From the NCBI GenBank assembly GCA_937860145.1, contig CALMBF010000134.1:1-64000 (forward strand): a DNA stretch of 64,000 bases, in the 5' to 3' direction. The notes beneath the pieces are model-generated. The model was not told where the DNA came from, searched no databases, and was given only the letters and a program-made list of their open reading frames with translations. The translations under genes were made by a program, and so were the position numbers. Below, piece by piece: positions 18,001-26,800 of this stretch. Positions within the stretch are counted from its first letter, which is position 1. Every line of letters starts with the position of its first letter. Source of the stretch: an uncultured Geobacter sp. (GTDB taxonomy: Bacteria > Desulfobacterota > Desulfuromonadia > Geobacterales > DSM-12255).

Positions 18001-21000
18001 TCCGGGCCGAACTACATGCCGCAGTACAACATGCACCTGACCGTGCCGACCGTTTCCGGCAAGGTGCATACCGACACCGGCCTGTCGACCACCTGCGACT
18101 TCTGCCATTCCAATATGGCCGCACAGTCGGCGACTCACCCGAATGGGACCTTGCTGCCAGACGGTCCTGCCAACACCGACCGCGGCATGTTTGCGGCTTG
18201 GACCGATGGCAGCCCCGGAACCTGCGCCACCACCTGCCACAGCGCCGGCACTTCGTGGCGCTACAAGTGGTCGGCCACCGCCGGCAACACCAACGGTACC
18301 GAGTGCGCCAACTGCCACGGCGACTACACCAGCGGCTGGAACACCGGCGTCGGCCATGCCACCAATCCGGCCCGCGGCAACAGCAGTTCCCACAACAGCA
18401 CCGGCACCTTGACCTATGCCTGCACCGCCTGTCACGTCATCGGCGCCACTACCGGCAACTACCCGTGGACGACCGGCACCAACGACTGGAAGGCCACGGA
18501 TGCCGGGGCGACCACCCTGCATGGGGACGGCAAGCTGACCATCAACAGCAACAGCACCACCCACGTTCGCAACGAGAATCCGGTCGGCACCTGGAAGTCG
18601 GGCTGCAAGGGCTGTCACGACGGCCCGAGCAACGACGGCCAGGGTGCGGACGACGGCAACCACGACTACCCGGTGAATATTCTCACCGCTCCGTCGACGG
18701 TGCGCTGGGCGCTGCAGCCGGCGGCCGGCGATGTGGCGGCCACCGGCGGCGGCTGCGACGGCTGTCACGGTGGTGGCGGGAACATGGCCCCGAACGGTTC
18801 GCGCGGTAACGTCTGGCCGGATCGCCCGGGCAAGCATTCCCAGCACATGGCGGCTCTGACCGCCAAGGGGATCACCGGTACGGATGCCTGCAACTACTGT
18901 CATCCCTACTCGTCCGGCAGTTCCTACGTGGTCGGCGAGCACAACGACGCCAGCGCGCCGGCGACCATGCCGAACGCTACCTCCAACTACTACCGTCGCA
19001 TCATCGGCGGGGCCAATGACAGTAACGGTATCACCAACGGTTCCGGGACCAACTATGTCACCTGCAGCAACATCGACTGCCACTTCGAACAACCGGTGAC
19101 CCCCCACTGGTACACCGATGACATCGCGCCGGCGGCGGTGAGCCTGACCGCCGTGGCCGGTCCCGAACCGCGTTCCATCAAGGTTTCCTGGAACGCGCCG
19201 GGCGACGACAACAACGTGGCCAACACCACCCCGTATGTTTATGATTTGCGCTACGGCACCAGTTCGGTGATTGCCACCGATTTCAGCTCGACGACCAACT
19301 ATGCCGGGAACCTGCCGGCGGCCTACAAGCAGGGTTCGCTCTCCGAGGCGGTGATCCGTAACCTGAATATCGGCACCACCTATTACTTCTCACTCAAGAC
19401 CCGTGACACGGCCGGCAACTGGTCGGCGGCCTCGTCTGCGGCCAGCGCCCTGCCGGCAACGGATGGCGCAGCAACCCCGCCGGCCTTCGGCGGCGCCAAC
19501 AAGGCGATCAAGGGCGACCAAAGCGGAACCGTCTACCTGACCTGGACCCCGGCGGAAGATCATTCGATGCCGATTACCTACAAGGTCTGGAGGAAGGCGG
19601 AGAGCGCCGGCGCCCTTGATATGGATGTCGATTCGCCGCTGTTGACCGGAGTCAAGGGAAGCAACATCGTGCTCACTTCCGCCGTTCCGGATTCGCTGGT
19701 GAACGACACCATCTACAACTTCGGTGTGCGCGCCTGCGATGCCAACAACAATTGCGACAGCAACGACCAGATCGTCTCGGCTACGCCGACGGCGGAACCG
19801 CTGGTCACCAAGACCAACCATACCTACCGGACCAATGGTTCGAAGACCCTGGTCAAAGACGGGGCGGCCGGGACAGGAGTTCTTGACACGGTGGCGTTCG
19901 GGACGACCGGGATCGTTTTCGCTCCTGGGGCAAATAATACCTACTCTGTGACCTACTACGTTGATACCTTTGCGGTCTACCTCGATACCGGCAACAGCTC
20001 CGCCACGGTGCGTGCCGAGATCGGTTATTCGACCAACGGCACCAACTTTACCTCCCTTGGCGTGTCCAAGGACATCACTCTGGGCAGCCGTGCCGATCGC
20101 GTCTACCAGTTCAAGTTGGTCGATGTGGCCGGTAAGACCATTACTTCCGGGCAGCGTCTGGCAATCCGTCTGTCTGAGCCATCGACAGGGGTCGGCGTCA
20201 AAGCCGGTTACGGGAGTACCGCCTACCGCGGCGACCTGACCGTGGCCGAGCGCATCCAGAATACGGTGCCGAGCGACCCGGCCGTCGCCGCTACGGTCAG
20301 CGGGGCCAACCTGAATGTCACCTGGACCGCTTCGACCGATACGGTCGACGGTTTGAGCGACACGGTGCATTACGATCTGTTCGGTTCGGATGATAACGGG
20401 AGCACCTATCGCTATCTGATCGCCAAGAACATCCCTGCCGCGACCACCAACTACAGTTGGAATACGCAGGAGGCCGGCATCAGCGGTTCGGCGACCATGG
20501 CGGTCAAGCTGCTGGCCGGCGACGGCTACGGGCATTACACCGGCGCCGGATCGACCACCAACAACAAGGCGGTGAACAACAGTGCCGACAACGTGGCGCC
20601 GGGGACGATCAGCGACCTGGTGGCCAGGGCACGACCGAAATCGGGCTCCGTGACCCTGACCTGGACGGCCCCGGGCGACGATAATGCCAACAACGGCCGG
20701 GCGGCCTACTACGACATCCGCTACTCGACGGCAGCGATCACTGAAGGGAACTTCGCCTCGGCGACCCAGTGTGTCAACGAGCCGTCCCCCGATTTCGGCG
20801 GCAAGGTCCAGACTTTCGAAGTCACCGGGCTGGCGCCGGGGACCACCTACTACTTCGCTATCAAGACTTACGATGATGGTTCTCCGGCCAAGGCATCGGC
20901 TATCTCCACCGCCAAGGCAGTCGGGACCGACCAGGCAGTGGGTGGCCCGCGCTGCGGCATGTGCCATACCACTGCGCCGTCGATCGTGGAGTCGGTCGGC

Positions 21001-23283
21001 AACCACAAACTGCACGGCTTCACTCTCAAGGATTGCACCAAGTGCCACGGGGCGGCCGCCGAAACTTACGGGCTCGATCACCAGGACGGCGTATTGACCA
21101 TGGGCTACGGTCCGGGCGGGCCGCGTCAGGGGATTATCTCCGGCAATCGCATCTACTACACCAACAACGGGTTGCCGATCGGTTCCGGCGGCGACTACAT
21201 CATGTACGACGATACCGATGGTTTCGGTGGCTTCGGCAACGGCAACTATGTCGATGTGGGCGATGCGCTTGATGATGGTACCTGCATCAACTTCGGCGCC
21301 ATGGGTGTCGGCGGTTGCCACAGCGGCGCCGGTACCGATCCGGACGGTGGGGGGACGCTCTTCGCCACCCTGCCGACGCCGACCTGGACCGCGGCAGCGT
21401 ACCTGAACTGCGCCTCCTGCCACGGCAACCCGGCCCGCACCACCGACTACTTCTACAGCCGGGCCTTCGATGCCGGGGCGACGGATCAGGTCAAGGCCTC
21501 GCCGGTGCTCGACAACCACGGCAACTACAACCTGACCGACCCGGATGAGAAGGATCGCAAGTACATCGGCCAGCACGAGAAGCACCTGAACTACAGCTTC
21601 CGCTTCTCCAAAGGGGACAGCTGCAACCTCTGCCACCCCGGCAGCTACGCCAGCTCCAGTAACCTGGATGGAAAGCATGCCAATGGCGACGTCGACGTCA
21701 AACTCGACAAGGTGGCAGCCGGCGAGAACGCCAGTTGGGCACCGGGGACGGCCACCACGGCCGGCACCTGCAGCAACATGGATCCCGAGAGCTGCCACCC
21801 CTCGGCATCGTCGCCGAAGTGGGACAGCAACCAGAGCTTTGACTGTGTCGGTTGCCACAATATGGGCGGCACGACACCGAGCCATGTCACCGACCCGGCC
21901 GGCGGGGTTTCGGCAGCCAACGACGGCTGGGCCACCGACCCGATGGCCGGCAACTGCACCTATTGTCACTTTGGCGGTCACCCACGGGATACCGTCGGCG
22001 GCACGGCGCTGATCCTGTCCAACAGCAGCCAGGTCGGGATCAACTACAAGTCCGGCGGCATTCACCTGAAGGCCTCCATCGGTGGTCGTGCCGCCCGCGC
22101 CACCGAGGCGGAACTGTGCTGGCAATGCCACGATGCCAACGGTATCTCCGAATGGGGCGCCGACACCGGCAGCAACAACACCGGCACGGTGCCGCCGAAT
22201 GCGTCGAACTACAACTACGGGACGGTGACCAGCTCCAACTGGACCACCGCCTCTTGGAGCAGCCCGGTCGCCGATTTCAGCTACAAGACCGGCGCCATTC
22301 AGTCGACTCATTCGACCAGCGAGACCGGGACCAGTGCTGTCTCCGGTTCGATGGAGGCCTATAGCGAAACCAAGGACACCGTGGACAAGATCCGCTGCTC
22401 CAACTGCCACGATGTTCACAACCTCAACAAGGCGCCGAACGACAGCTATACGGGTCAGCCGTACCTGCGTGGCACCTGGATCCGCAACCCGTATCCGGAA
22501 GACGGTGCGCCGTGGGGCAAAACCTACGCGGCAGCAGTCGCCATTTACGGTGCCGTACCGCGTGCCGGTGGTAATGAGCAGGGCGGCTTCCAGATCGACC
22601 AGAACAACAACTACCCGACCGCCGGGATGTCGCTGGCAACCTCGGCCGGTCTGTGTACCCTCTGCCACGGCACCAATGTCGATACTATGGATAAACGGAC
22701 CGGAGAGAACCTCTGGATCGGCAGTAACGGCCACAGCAATGCAACTCTTGGGGGTACGGCGAGTGCTGCTGCCAACATTTTCGGACATGGGATCGGCGGT
22801 CGCCCGGCACCTTCCGGCAACTGGGCTGACACCGCTGGCGCTGTTTCTGACGTTCCTGATATGGGTCTGCAGGCTGCGGTTGTCGGTAATAACCGCGGCT
22901 ACAGTTACCGGAATGCCCAGAGCTACAACTCACCGCGTACTCCGGTGATCGGAGCGGCTCAGCCTTATGCCTACAGGTCCTTTGGCTGGGGGGTCACGGT
23001 CGATGCCGGCACGACCGATATCGGTTATCATGCCTTCACCTGCTCCAAGTGTCACAACCCGCATGCTTCGCGCCTGCCGAAGCTGATGATCACCAACTGC
23101 CTCGATACGCGGCAGAACACCTGGCAATCGAGTTCTCTGGGCCAGGGGAATCAGACCATGACCTCCTGGACTAGTCCGGAGGACAACGGTGAGAAGGCTG
23201 CCACCTGGAACACCGCCCAGAACTGTCACCGCTACGACTCGGTGGACAATGTCGGCGGCTGGAACAAGGTAACGCCGTGGTAA
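12013..23283 (+). CDS. giant multihaem c-type cytochrome 1 (about 66 haem motifs)
   Basis: A 3756-residue exported cytochrome. The ATG at 12013 has AGGAG 7 nt upstream and opens a Sec signal peptide (MNRFLGLVGLGLLLLLSLPS, cleavage near residue 25). Hand count: 53 CX2CH, 5 CX3CH, 5 CX4CH, 2 CX7CH and 1 CX10CH. Haems 1-54 span residues about 30-2357. A haem-free block (about 2360-2975) of Fn3-like and other beta-sandwich domains follows (SIKVSWNAPGDD, TVYLTWTPAEDH, SVTLTWTAPGDD). Haems 55-66 fill about 2980-3680. The cap ends WNKVTPW and contains an isolated C...CH pair. No membrane anchor or sorting signal is seen. Related to the Geobacter CxxxxCH/CxxCH family; expected role is extracellular or periplasmic electron conduction. 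Confidence 0.95.
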   Translation: MNRFLGLVGLGLLLLLSLPSYVPAATTLHYFDCKQCHKSGMNIGAMGANNTCLQCHADGASWSDSTPVPAPWYNGTPEPTKRFVIADTSDLFGSGTNNPQMPPATAYTGFSHAWGVTDTKASAGAQAPNKTLYAGFYSRYNASTGKVTCSRCHNPHGDAVVDFVNNSTGQTTPDLLNNITRAPVPDGFPDGDGIPDVNPLANPQLLVRDATLNNAPMAADKMCRACHVDFDKPNSLLVNTHPVILDYAAAQAASPNDLRAQAEIDTFTTGHASKVQIVSGGVSCLSCHGVHFVDSNKNTADGQRAGLLTGPGDLLRSDGAHLTGGARNGATGTAQLRSNLCQSCHKYELHGQGTDNHMVGCLECHNGHDPASTTDYMLRSGASNGPVPTRFNRVNSGEQSVTFPTTFNTGNTRMSWADENKGGVAGFCEKCHGDCNSDTMVGLANEHAAGNQNQCTACHKHNDPADSYSFNRDATAATCGQCHGFPPYLNSPGDRPPDDGVDGGYAVNNKVAEGGPYDYVLSTTYEKDESKTGHKVHAGRDIPDSSDVPPGPGPLDTSVNDWYFVGAAGIDNCRVCHGFDAGATAGGHRINPTTRPGTFRDVVFYGIATTGGLTPAYNPNSPYTCSNVYCHTNGAPYNGASRPNRVYTRINTTPGWIGNGGSYANGGYGSIYGTGSRCAECHGNNVSTMTAGTGAQKSNSVAHLAHLGGTTTLNMGKTFSCSVCHVYTASSATALAINSMDGRNGQSGGTGGKHVNGLIDVNFDSAYIGGDLASSTFTEGTGVCSTYCHNVTGAGGAFTADWDVATDMQCDSCHGGKASDIAGDGGYGAISTGSHARHILTTGTGPKLACAECHGTGSDAGTHAGHFDGTVNMKVATNTAAFGSDSVSICKECHGYEVGEVLPVWGNSSTTDCATCHSGTYGGLAFNGKTPLRFGNAVTTGHNRPTASGAYGQSANPAANLNCSGCHITDNAGHWDGTTGDDMMLLNGGSFPASYTTNADKNNFCGACHGAAGTATVKNINTHRSKLCVACHNVHGDSNIQMIWSSSASQTAKDTSATGKYAANVDFTNATDFSVGNLGSYDEDEGAVGGGGEINSDDICATCHTVAAGTTHNERSGSTAHNGTGTHYQGGNCFTCHASHADATDAFRLGAGTACNDCHGFPPATGAHRKGTVLTDPELHSSTASNLAGEDRSDCAFCHTGADLYTYDLAADQAAGGARANHAVSQATRRSVLATSVGYNSTNFNCTTACHASTAGDGAWNDVNGLNCNACHYAAASPTSAGNVTAGNSEAVSATHNKHFDKNNMTCAQCHDVSYSPTITAIRGVLTHIIAPDYSGAGNDGTLVQGRANAVLDEATVTRSGMVYSGGAADAGGPNNTCTGGITTGCHASGTPDWDVTIPATSAGCVMCHTETNTAAYNPTSGVHDNSPSGPTVTGNAHDGNFDNGSGGSADCVTCHTASPTAVVANHINGTLNTGSAITVAASAGYTVATGDCATTCHSAGTTWRYKWATSAYNTNSTECANCHGDYTSGWTTGVAPHTEFPTRGNKHNNVGNLTYPCTDCHAIGSAGYKWTSKWDPTGTNSNHGDDKITMNQTAVNTFAIDTVPNPDRAGCTTSSCHQNDSAHNFRITTTAFTTQTVTGPNPDVLCSGCHGGYAPGGTSVLGYWPDGANAVDNGTEDNSGAHLKHMTVLAQVKYGETLTQLLTNNGNGTGDAKQKFLCAYCHTNPGSDGDHGVLANVPAEVNSMYAQWDLTRSTADNGVWSSANKTCATVDCHYNKTTPTTPTSYTWYSGSTSACIMCHVDVTAEAKHVAHTGAAATFGRTIGCADCHQAATNWASNTAPATGHLNGSYSIAGSVTFTYSAFSCGTNDCHEDGKGGPPKTNPYPWNGAALGNCTICHDATPTTDAHPAHTAAKVATYVTGCSDCHPAATNAAHINNSVTYASKLSAAPGNGSCTNTCHLSPQAGDWTGGAAAITCTDCHSGSGASAYIGGDKTSVSGPNYMPQYNMHLTVPTVSGKVHTDTGLSTTCDFCHSNMAAQSATHPNGTLLPDGPANTDRGMFAAWTDGSPGTCATTCHSAGTSWRYKWSATAGNTNGTECANCHGDYTSGWNTGVGHATNPARGNSSSHNSTGTLTYACTACHVIGATTGNYPWTTGTNDWKATDAGATTLHGDGKLTINSNSTTHVRNENPVGTWKSGCKGCHDGPSNDGQGADDGNHDYPVNILTAPSTVRWALQPAAGDVAATGGGCDGCHGGGGNMAPNGSRGNVWPDRPGKHSQHMAALTAKGITGTDACNYCHPYSSGSSYVVGEHNDASAPATMPNATSNYYRRIIGGANDSNGITNGSGTNYVTCSNIDCHFEQPVTPHWYTDDIAPAAVSLTAVAGPEPRSIKVSWNAPGDDNNVANTTPYVYDLRYGTSSVIATDFSSTTNYAGNLPAAYKQGSLSEAVIRNLNIGTTYYFSLKTRDTAGNWSAASSAASALPATDGAATPPAFGGANKAIKGDQSGTVYLTWTPAEDHSMPITYKVWRKAESAGALDMDVDSPLLTGVKGSNIVLTSAVPDSLVNDTIYNFGVRACDANNNCDSNDQIVSATPTAEPLVTKTNHTYRTNGSKTLVKDGAAGTGVLDTVAFGTTGIVFAPGANNTYSVTYYVDTFAVYLDTGNSSATVRAEIGYSTNGTNFTSLGVSKDITLGSRADRVYQFKLVDVAGKTITSGQRLAIRLSEPSTGVGVKAGYGSTAYRGDLTVAERIQNTVPSDPAVAATVSGANLNVTWTASTDTVDGLSDTVHYDLFGSDDNGSTYRYLIAKNIPAATTNYSWNTQEAGISGSATMAVKLLAGDGYGHYTGAGSTTNNKAVNNSADNVAPGTISDLVARARPKSGSVTLTWTAPGDDNANNGRAAYYDIRYSTAAITEGNFASATQCVNEPSPDFGGKVQTFEVTGLAPGTTYYFAIKTYDDGSPAKASAISTAKAVGTDQAVGGPRCGMCHTTAPSIVESVGNHKLHGFTLKDCTKCHGAAAETYGLDHQDGVLTMGYGPGGPRQGIISGNRIYYTNNGLPIGSGGDYIMYDDTDGFGGFGNGNYVDVGDALDDGTCINFGAMGVGGCHSGAGTDPDGGGTLFATLPTPTWTAAAYLNCASCHGNPARTTDYFYSRAFDAGATDQVKASPVLDNHGNYNLTDPDEKDRKYIGQHEKHLNYSFRFSKGDSCNLCHPGSYASSSNLDGKHANGDVDVKLDKVAAGENASWAPGTATTAGTCSNMDPESCHPSASSPKWDSNQSFDCVGCHNMGGTTPSHVTDPAGGVSAANDGWATDPMAGNCTYCHFGGHPRDTVGGTALILSNSSQVGINYKSGGIHLKASIGGRAARATEAELCWQCHDANGISEWGADTGSNNTGTVPPNASNYNYGTVTSSNWTTASWSSPVADFSYKTGAIQSTHSTSETGTSAVSGSMEAYSETKDTVDKIRCSNCHDVHNLNKAPNDSYTGQPYLRGTWIRNPYPEDGAPWGKTYAAAVAIYGAVPRAGGNEQGGFQIDQNNNYPTAGMSLATSAGLCTLCHGTNVDTMDKRTGENLWIGSNGHSNATLGGTASAAANIFGHGIGGRPAPSGNWADTAGAVSDVPDMGLQAAVVGNNRGYSYRNAQSYNSPRTPVIGAAQPYAYRSFGWGVTVDAGTTDIGYHAFTCSKCHNPHASRLPKLMITNCLDTRQNTWQSSSLGQGNQTMTSWTSPEDNGEKAATWNTAQNCHRYDSVDNVGGWNKVTPW

Positions 23284-23319
23284 CAACACGGTAAACGCAA
23301 CAAACTCAATGCACTGCCT

Positions 23320-23353
23320 GAGGGCCGGGGATCTTCCCGGCCCTCGCTTTTTA
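23320..23353 (+). terminator. Rho-independent terminator of cytochrome 1
   Basis: GAGGGCCGGG / CCCGGCCCTC stem with a short loop, then GCTTTTT, 37 bp after the stop. Confidence 0.93.
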
Positions 23354-23483
23354 AGCCCTCCCCCCCACCACCACACACACTTGCAGAAAATCTCTACGGC
23401 GAAGTAAAATAAAATTGGAAATATTTTGTATAACCTTTCGGAAAATAGGGTTTTTCTCTGGTTTCTATTTGTGACCGAAATAG

Positions 23484-23498
23484 TGGCATATTTCTTGA
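23484..23498 (+). promoter_or_regulatory. sigma-54-like promoter of cytochrome 2
   Basis: TGGCATATTTCTTGA, 387 nt before the start codon. It is preceded by A/T-rich DNA and by a motif (GTGACCGAAATAG) similar to that before the cytochrome 3 promoter (CATAACCGCAGAAG). The -12 C is replaced by A. Confidence 0.5.
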
Positions 23499-23870
23499 TA
23501 TCTTAATTTGCAAGACGAAGAAGCCGAGGGTATGGAGCCGGGAGCATTTGGAGGCAGTTCTGGTGGATATTTCTGATGCAGGTGTGTGCCAGTTAAGCCC
23601 TTATTTGCCGGGGCCTGCTTGTTAATAGGCGTCTGTACATTAGACTGAGGGGATGATGAGTGCTTTTAGCGCTGTTGATGCTGATGACCGGAAACCTGGT
23701 GGCTGAGCGCGCGAAAAATCTCAAGACCAACCTGAGTGGAAGAATTTTTTTCGTAACTATGCGCAACTTTGTGTTTTGGCGCAGGATAAGCTTGTCATTT
23801 AGCGTTACAGGGGGAGGTCGTCTGCAGGGCGCACAAGGTGTCTTCCGCAGTTTCAAAGAGGAGTCTCTCT
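23499..23870 (+). promoter_or_regulatory. long conserved 5' leader of cytochrome 2
   Basis: About 370 nt without a supported gene. It shares blocks with the leader of cytochrome 3: ACGAAGAAGCCGAGGG near 23514, GATGCTGATGACCGGAAACC near 23679, TTTTTTTCGTAACTATGCGC near 23745 and AGGTCGTCTGCAGGGCGCAC at 23815-23834. A stem pairs CTGC-GG (23822-23828, one bulged A) with CCGCAG (23845-23850), in the same place as in the other leaders. AGAGGAG lies 7 nt before the ATG. Confidence 0.5.
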
Positions 23871-26800
23871 ATGAGTCGGTTCCTTTTTCTGGCCGGTCTG
23901 GGGTTGCTGATGCTGATGGCGCTGCCGTCGCGGTCGCTTGCGGCTATTGCCACGCTGCACTACTTCGACTGCAAGCAGTGCCACAAGGCAGGTATGGCGA
24001 TCACGGCCATGGGCGCCAACAACGTCTGCCTGGAATGTCATTCCACTACGGGGACATTTACAGACAGCACTCCGGCGCCGGCCGCCTGGTATGACGGGAT
24101 TCCGAACGCGCGCTACAATGCGTTAGCTGATCAAAACGACCTGTTCGGCGCCGCCTCGGCGGTACTTGGCGCCGGGAGCTACACCGGCCAGTCGCACGGC
24201 TGGGGCGTTTCCGACGTGAGGGCCGCGGCCGGTGCCAAGGCCCCCGACAAGACCAATCCGCTCTACGCCGGCTTCTATAGCCGCTATAATGCCTCCACCG
24301 GCAAGGTCACCTGCTCGCGCTGCCACAACCCCCACGGCGATGCCGACCTCGGGGATGGGAATATCCTGGCCAACCCGAAGCTGCTGATCCGCAATGCGCT
24401 CAACTCCAACGCGCCGATGCAGCCGGAAGTCATGTGCCGGGCCTGCCACGTGGATCTCGACAAGTCGGATTCTCTCACCATCAACACCCACCCGATGGTG
24501 ACCGATTACGCGGCCGCTCAGGCGGCCAGCCCCAACGATCTGCGCACCCAGGCGGAGATCGACACCTTCACCGGCGGGCACTCCTCCAAAGTGCAGTTAA
24601 GCAACGGCGGCGTAGGTTGCGTCTCCTGCCACGGCGTGCACTACACCGATTCCGATGCGACTACCGCTGACGGTCTGGCCAACCGGACCGGCCTTCTCAA
24701 CAGCCCCGGCGAACTGCTGCGTAGTGATGGTGCACACCGGACCGGCCCGTCACGCAATGCTGCCGGCACCGGTACCGCCCAGCTGCGTTCCAATCTCTGC
24801 CAGAGCTGCCACAAGTACGAGCTGCACGGCCAGGGCCTGAGCGGCGACCACAAGCTCGGCTGCCTCGACTGCCACAACGGCCACGACCCGGTCGGCAACA
24901 CCAGCGACTACATGCTGCGCAGCGCCAGCAACGGTGCGGTGCCGACCCGTCCCAACGGCACCAATGGCGCCAGCGCCAATATCACCTTTAATGCGTTCAC
25001 CGCCGGTGACCCCCGGCTCAACTGGGCGGATGACATCGGTGGCGGCAGCGCCAACGGCTTCTGCGAGAAGTGCCATGGGGACGTGAACAGCGGCACGATC
25101 GGGGCCAAGGCTGCTGAGCATCTGCCTGGGAACGGCAATCAGTGCAACGTCTGTCACAAGCACAATGACCCGGCTAACCAGTATTCATTTAACCGTGACG
25201 CCTCGGCGGCGACCTGCGGCCAGTGCCACGGTTTCCCGCCGTACCTCAACTCTCCTGGCGACCGTCCGCCGGGAGGGACCGGCGTCGATGGCGGTTACGC
25301 GGTCAACAAGTCAACGGATCCGAATACCCCGTACGACTACGTGACCAGCACCACCCACGAGAAGGACGAATCCACCACCGGCCACAAGGTCCATGCCGGC
25401 CGCGACCTGCCGCTCAGCCCGGCCAATACACTGGCGACCGACTGGTACTTTGTCGGGAGCGCCGGGATCGACAACTGCAAGGTCTGCCACGGCCCGGATG
25501 CGGGCTCGTCTGCCGGCGGTCACCGCGAGGCCCCGGCGACCCGACCGAACACCTTCCGCGACGTTCCCTTCGACGGTATCGCCAAGCATGGCGGGATGAA
25601 TCCGGCCTACAACATCAACTCGCCGTACACCTGCAGCAACGTCTATTGCCACACCAACGGTGCCCCGTACAGTGGAGCCAGCCGCCCGAACCGCGTCTAT
25701 ACGTTTGTGAACGTCACGCCGCCGTGGGTTGGCAACGGTTCCAACTACGCGGCCGGCGGCTACGGCTCGATTCATACCCAGGCGAACGAGTGTGCCGCTT
25801 GCCATGGCAACACCGCCACGACCATGGGCGCCGGGCAAAAACAGAATTCTGCAGCCCACCTGGCCCACCTGGGCGGGGCCACCACGCTGAACATGGGCAA
25901 GACCTTCAGTTGCTCGGTTTGCCATGTGCAGTCGGCTGCCAGCTCCACGGCGCTGGCGGTTAACGCCATGGACGGCCGCACCGGCGGCAAGCACGTCAAC
26001 GGTGACATCGATGTCAATTTCGACGGGACCGGCTTCAATACCGAACTGACGACCTCGACCTACACCGCCTCGACCGGCGTCTGCGCCACCTATTGCCACA
26101 ACGTTGCCAGCCAGGGCGGTGAAGTGACCGCCGACTGGGACAACGGTACCGACATGCAGTGCGACTCCTGCCACGGAGGTCTTGCGTCCGATAGCAGCGG
26201 CAACGGTGGCGCCGGGCCGATTTCGACCGGATCCCATGCCCGCCATATCTCTTCGGCCACCGGTCCGACCCTGGCGTGCGCCGAGTGCCACGGCACCGGT
26301 TCCGATGCCGGTACCCACGCCGGACACCTCGACGGTGTGGTCAACATGAAGCCGCCGGTGGATGGTGTAGCTTTCGCCGACATCTGCCAGGAATGCCACG
26401 GCTACGATGCCGAGGCCGGTGAAGTCCTGCCGGTTTGGGGGAGCCCGGCAACCACCGATTGCGCCACCTGCCACGCCGGCATCAAATGTGGCGCTGACCT
26501 GGAAGGGAAGGCCCCGCCGGTCTTCAATTTCGCCCGCTCGGCCGGTCATAACCGCCCGACAGCCAGCGGCGCCTACCCGGTCTCCGGGAATGTTGCGGCC
26601 AATAGCAACTGCGCCGATTGCCACGTCACCACCAGCGCCCAGCATTGGGACGGTACCTCCGGCAACACGGCGATGCTGCGCACGGACGTTGGCTTCCCGG
26701 CAACCTATGCCGGCAACGAGAACGCCTTCTGCGGCAACTGCCACGGAAGCGCCCCGGCCCACCCGACCAAGGCGGCTTCGGTGGCGACGCGCAACATCAA

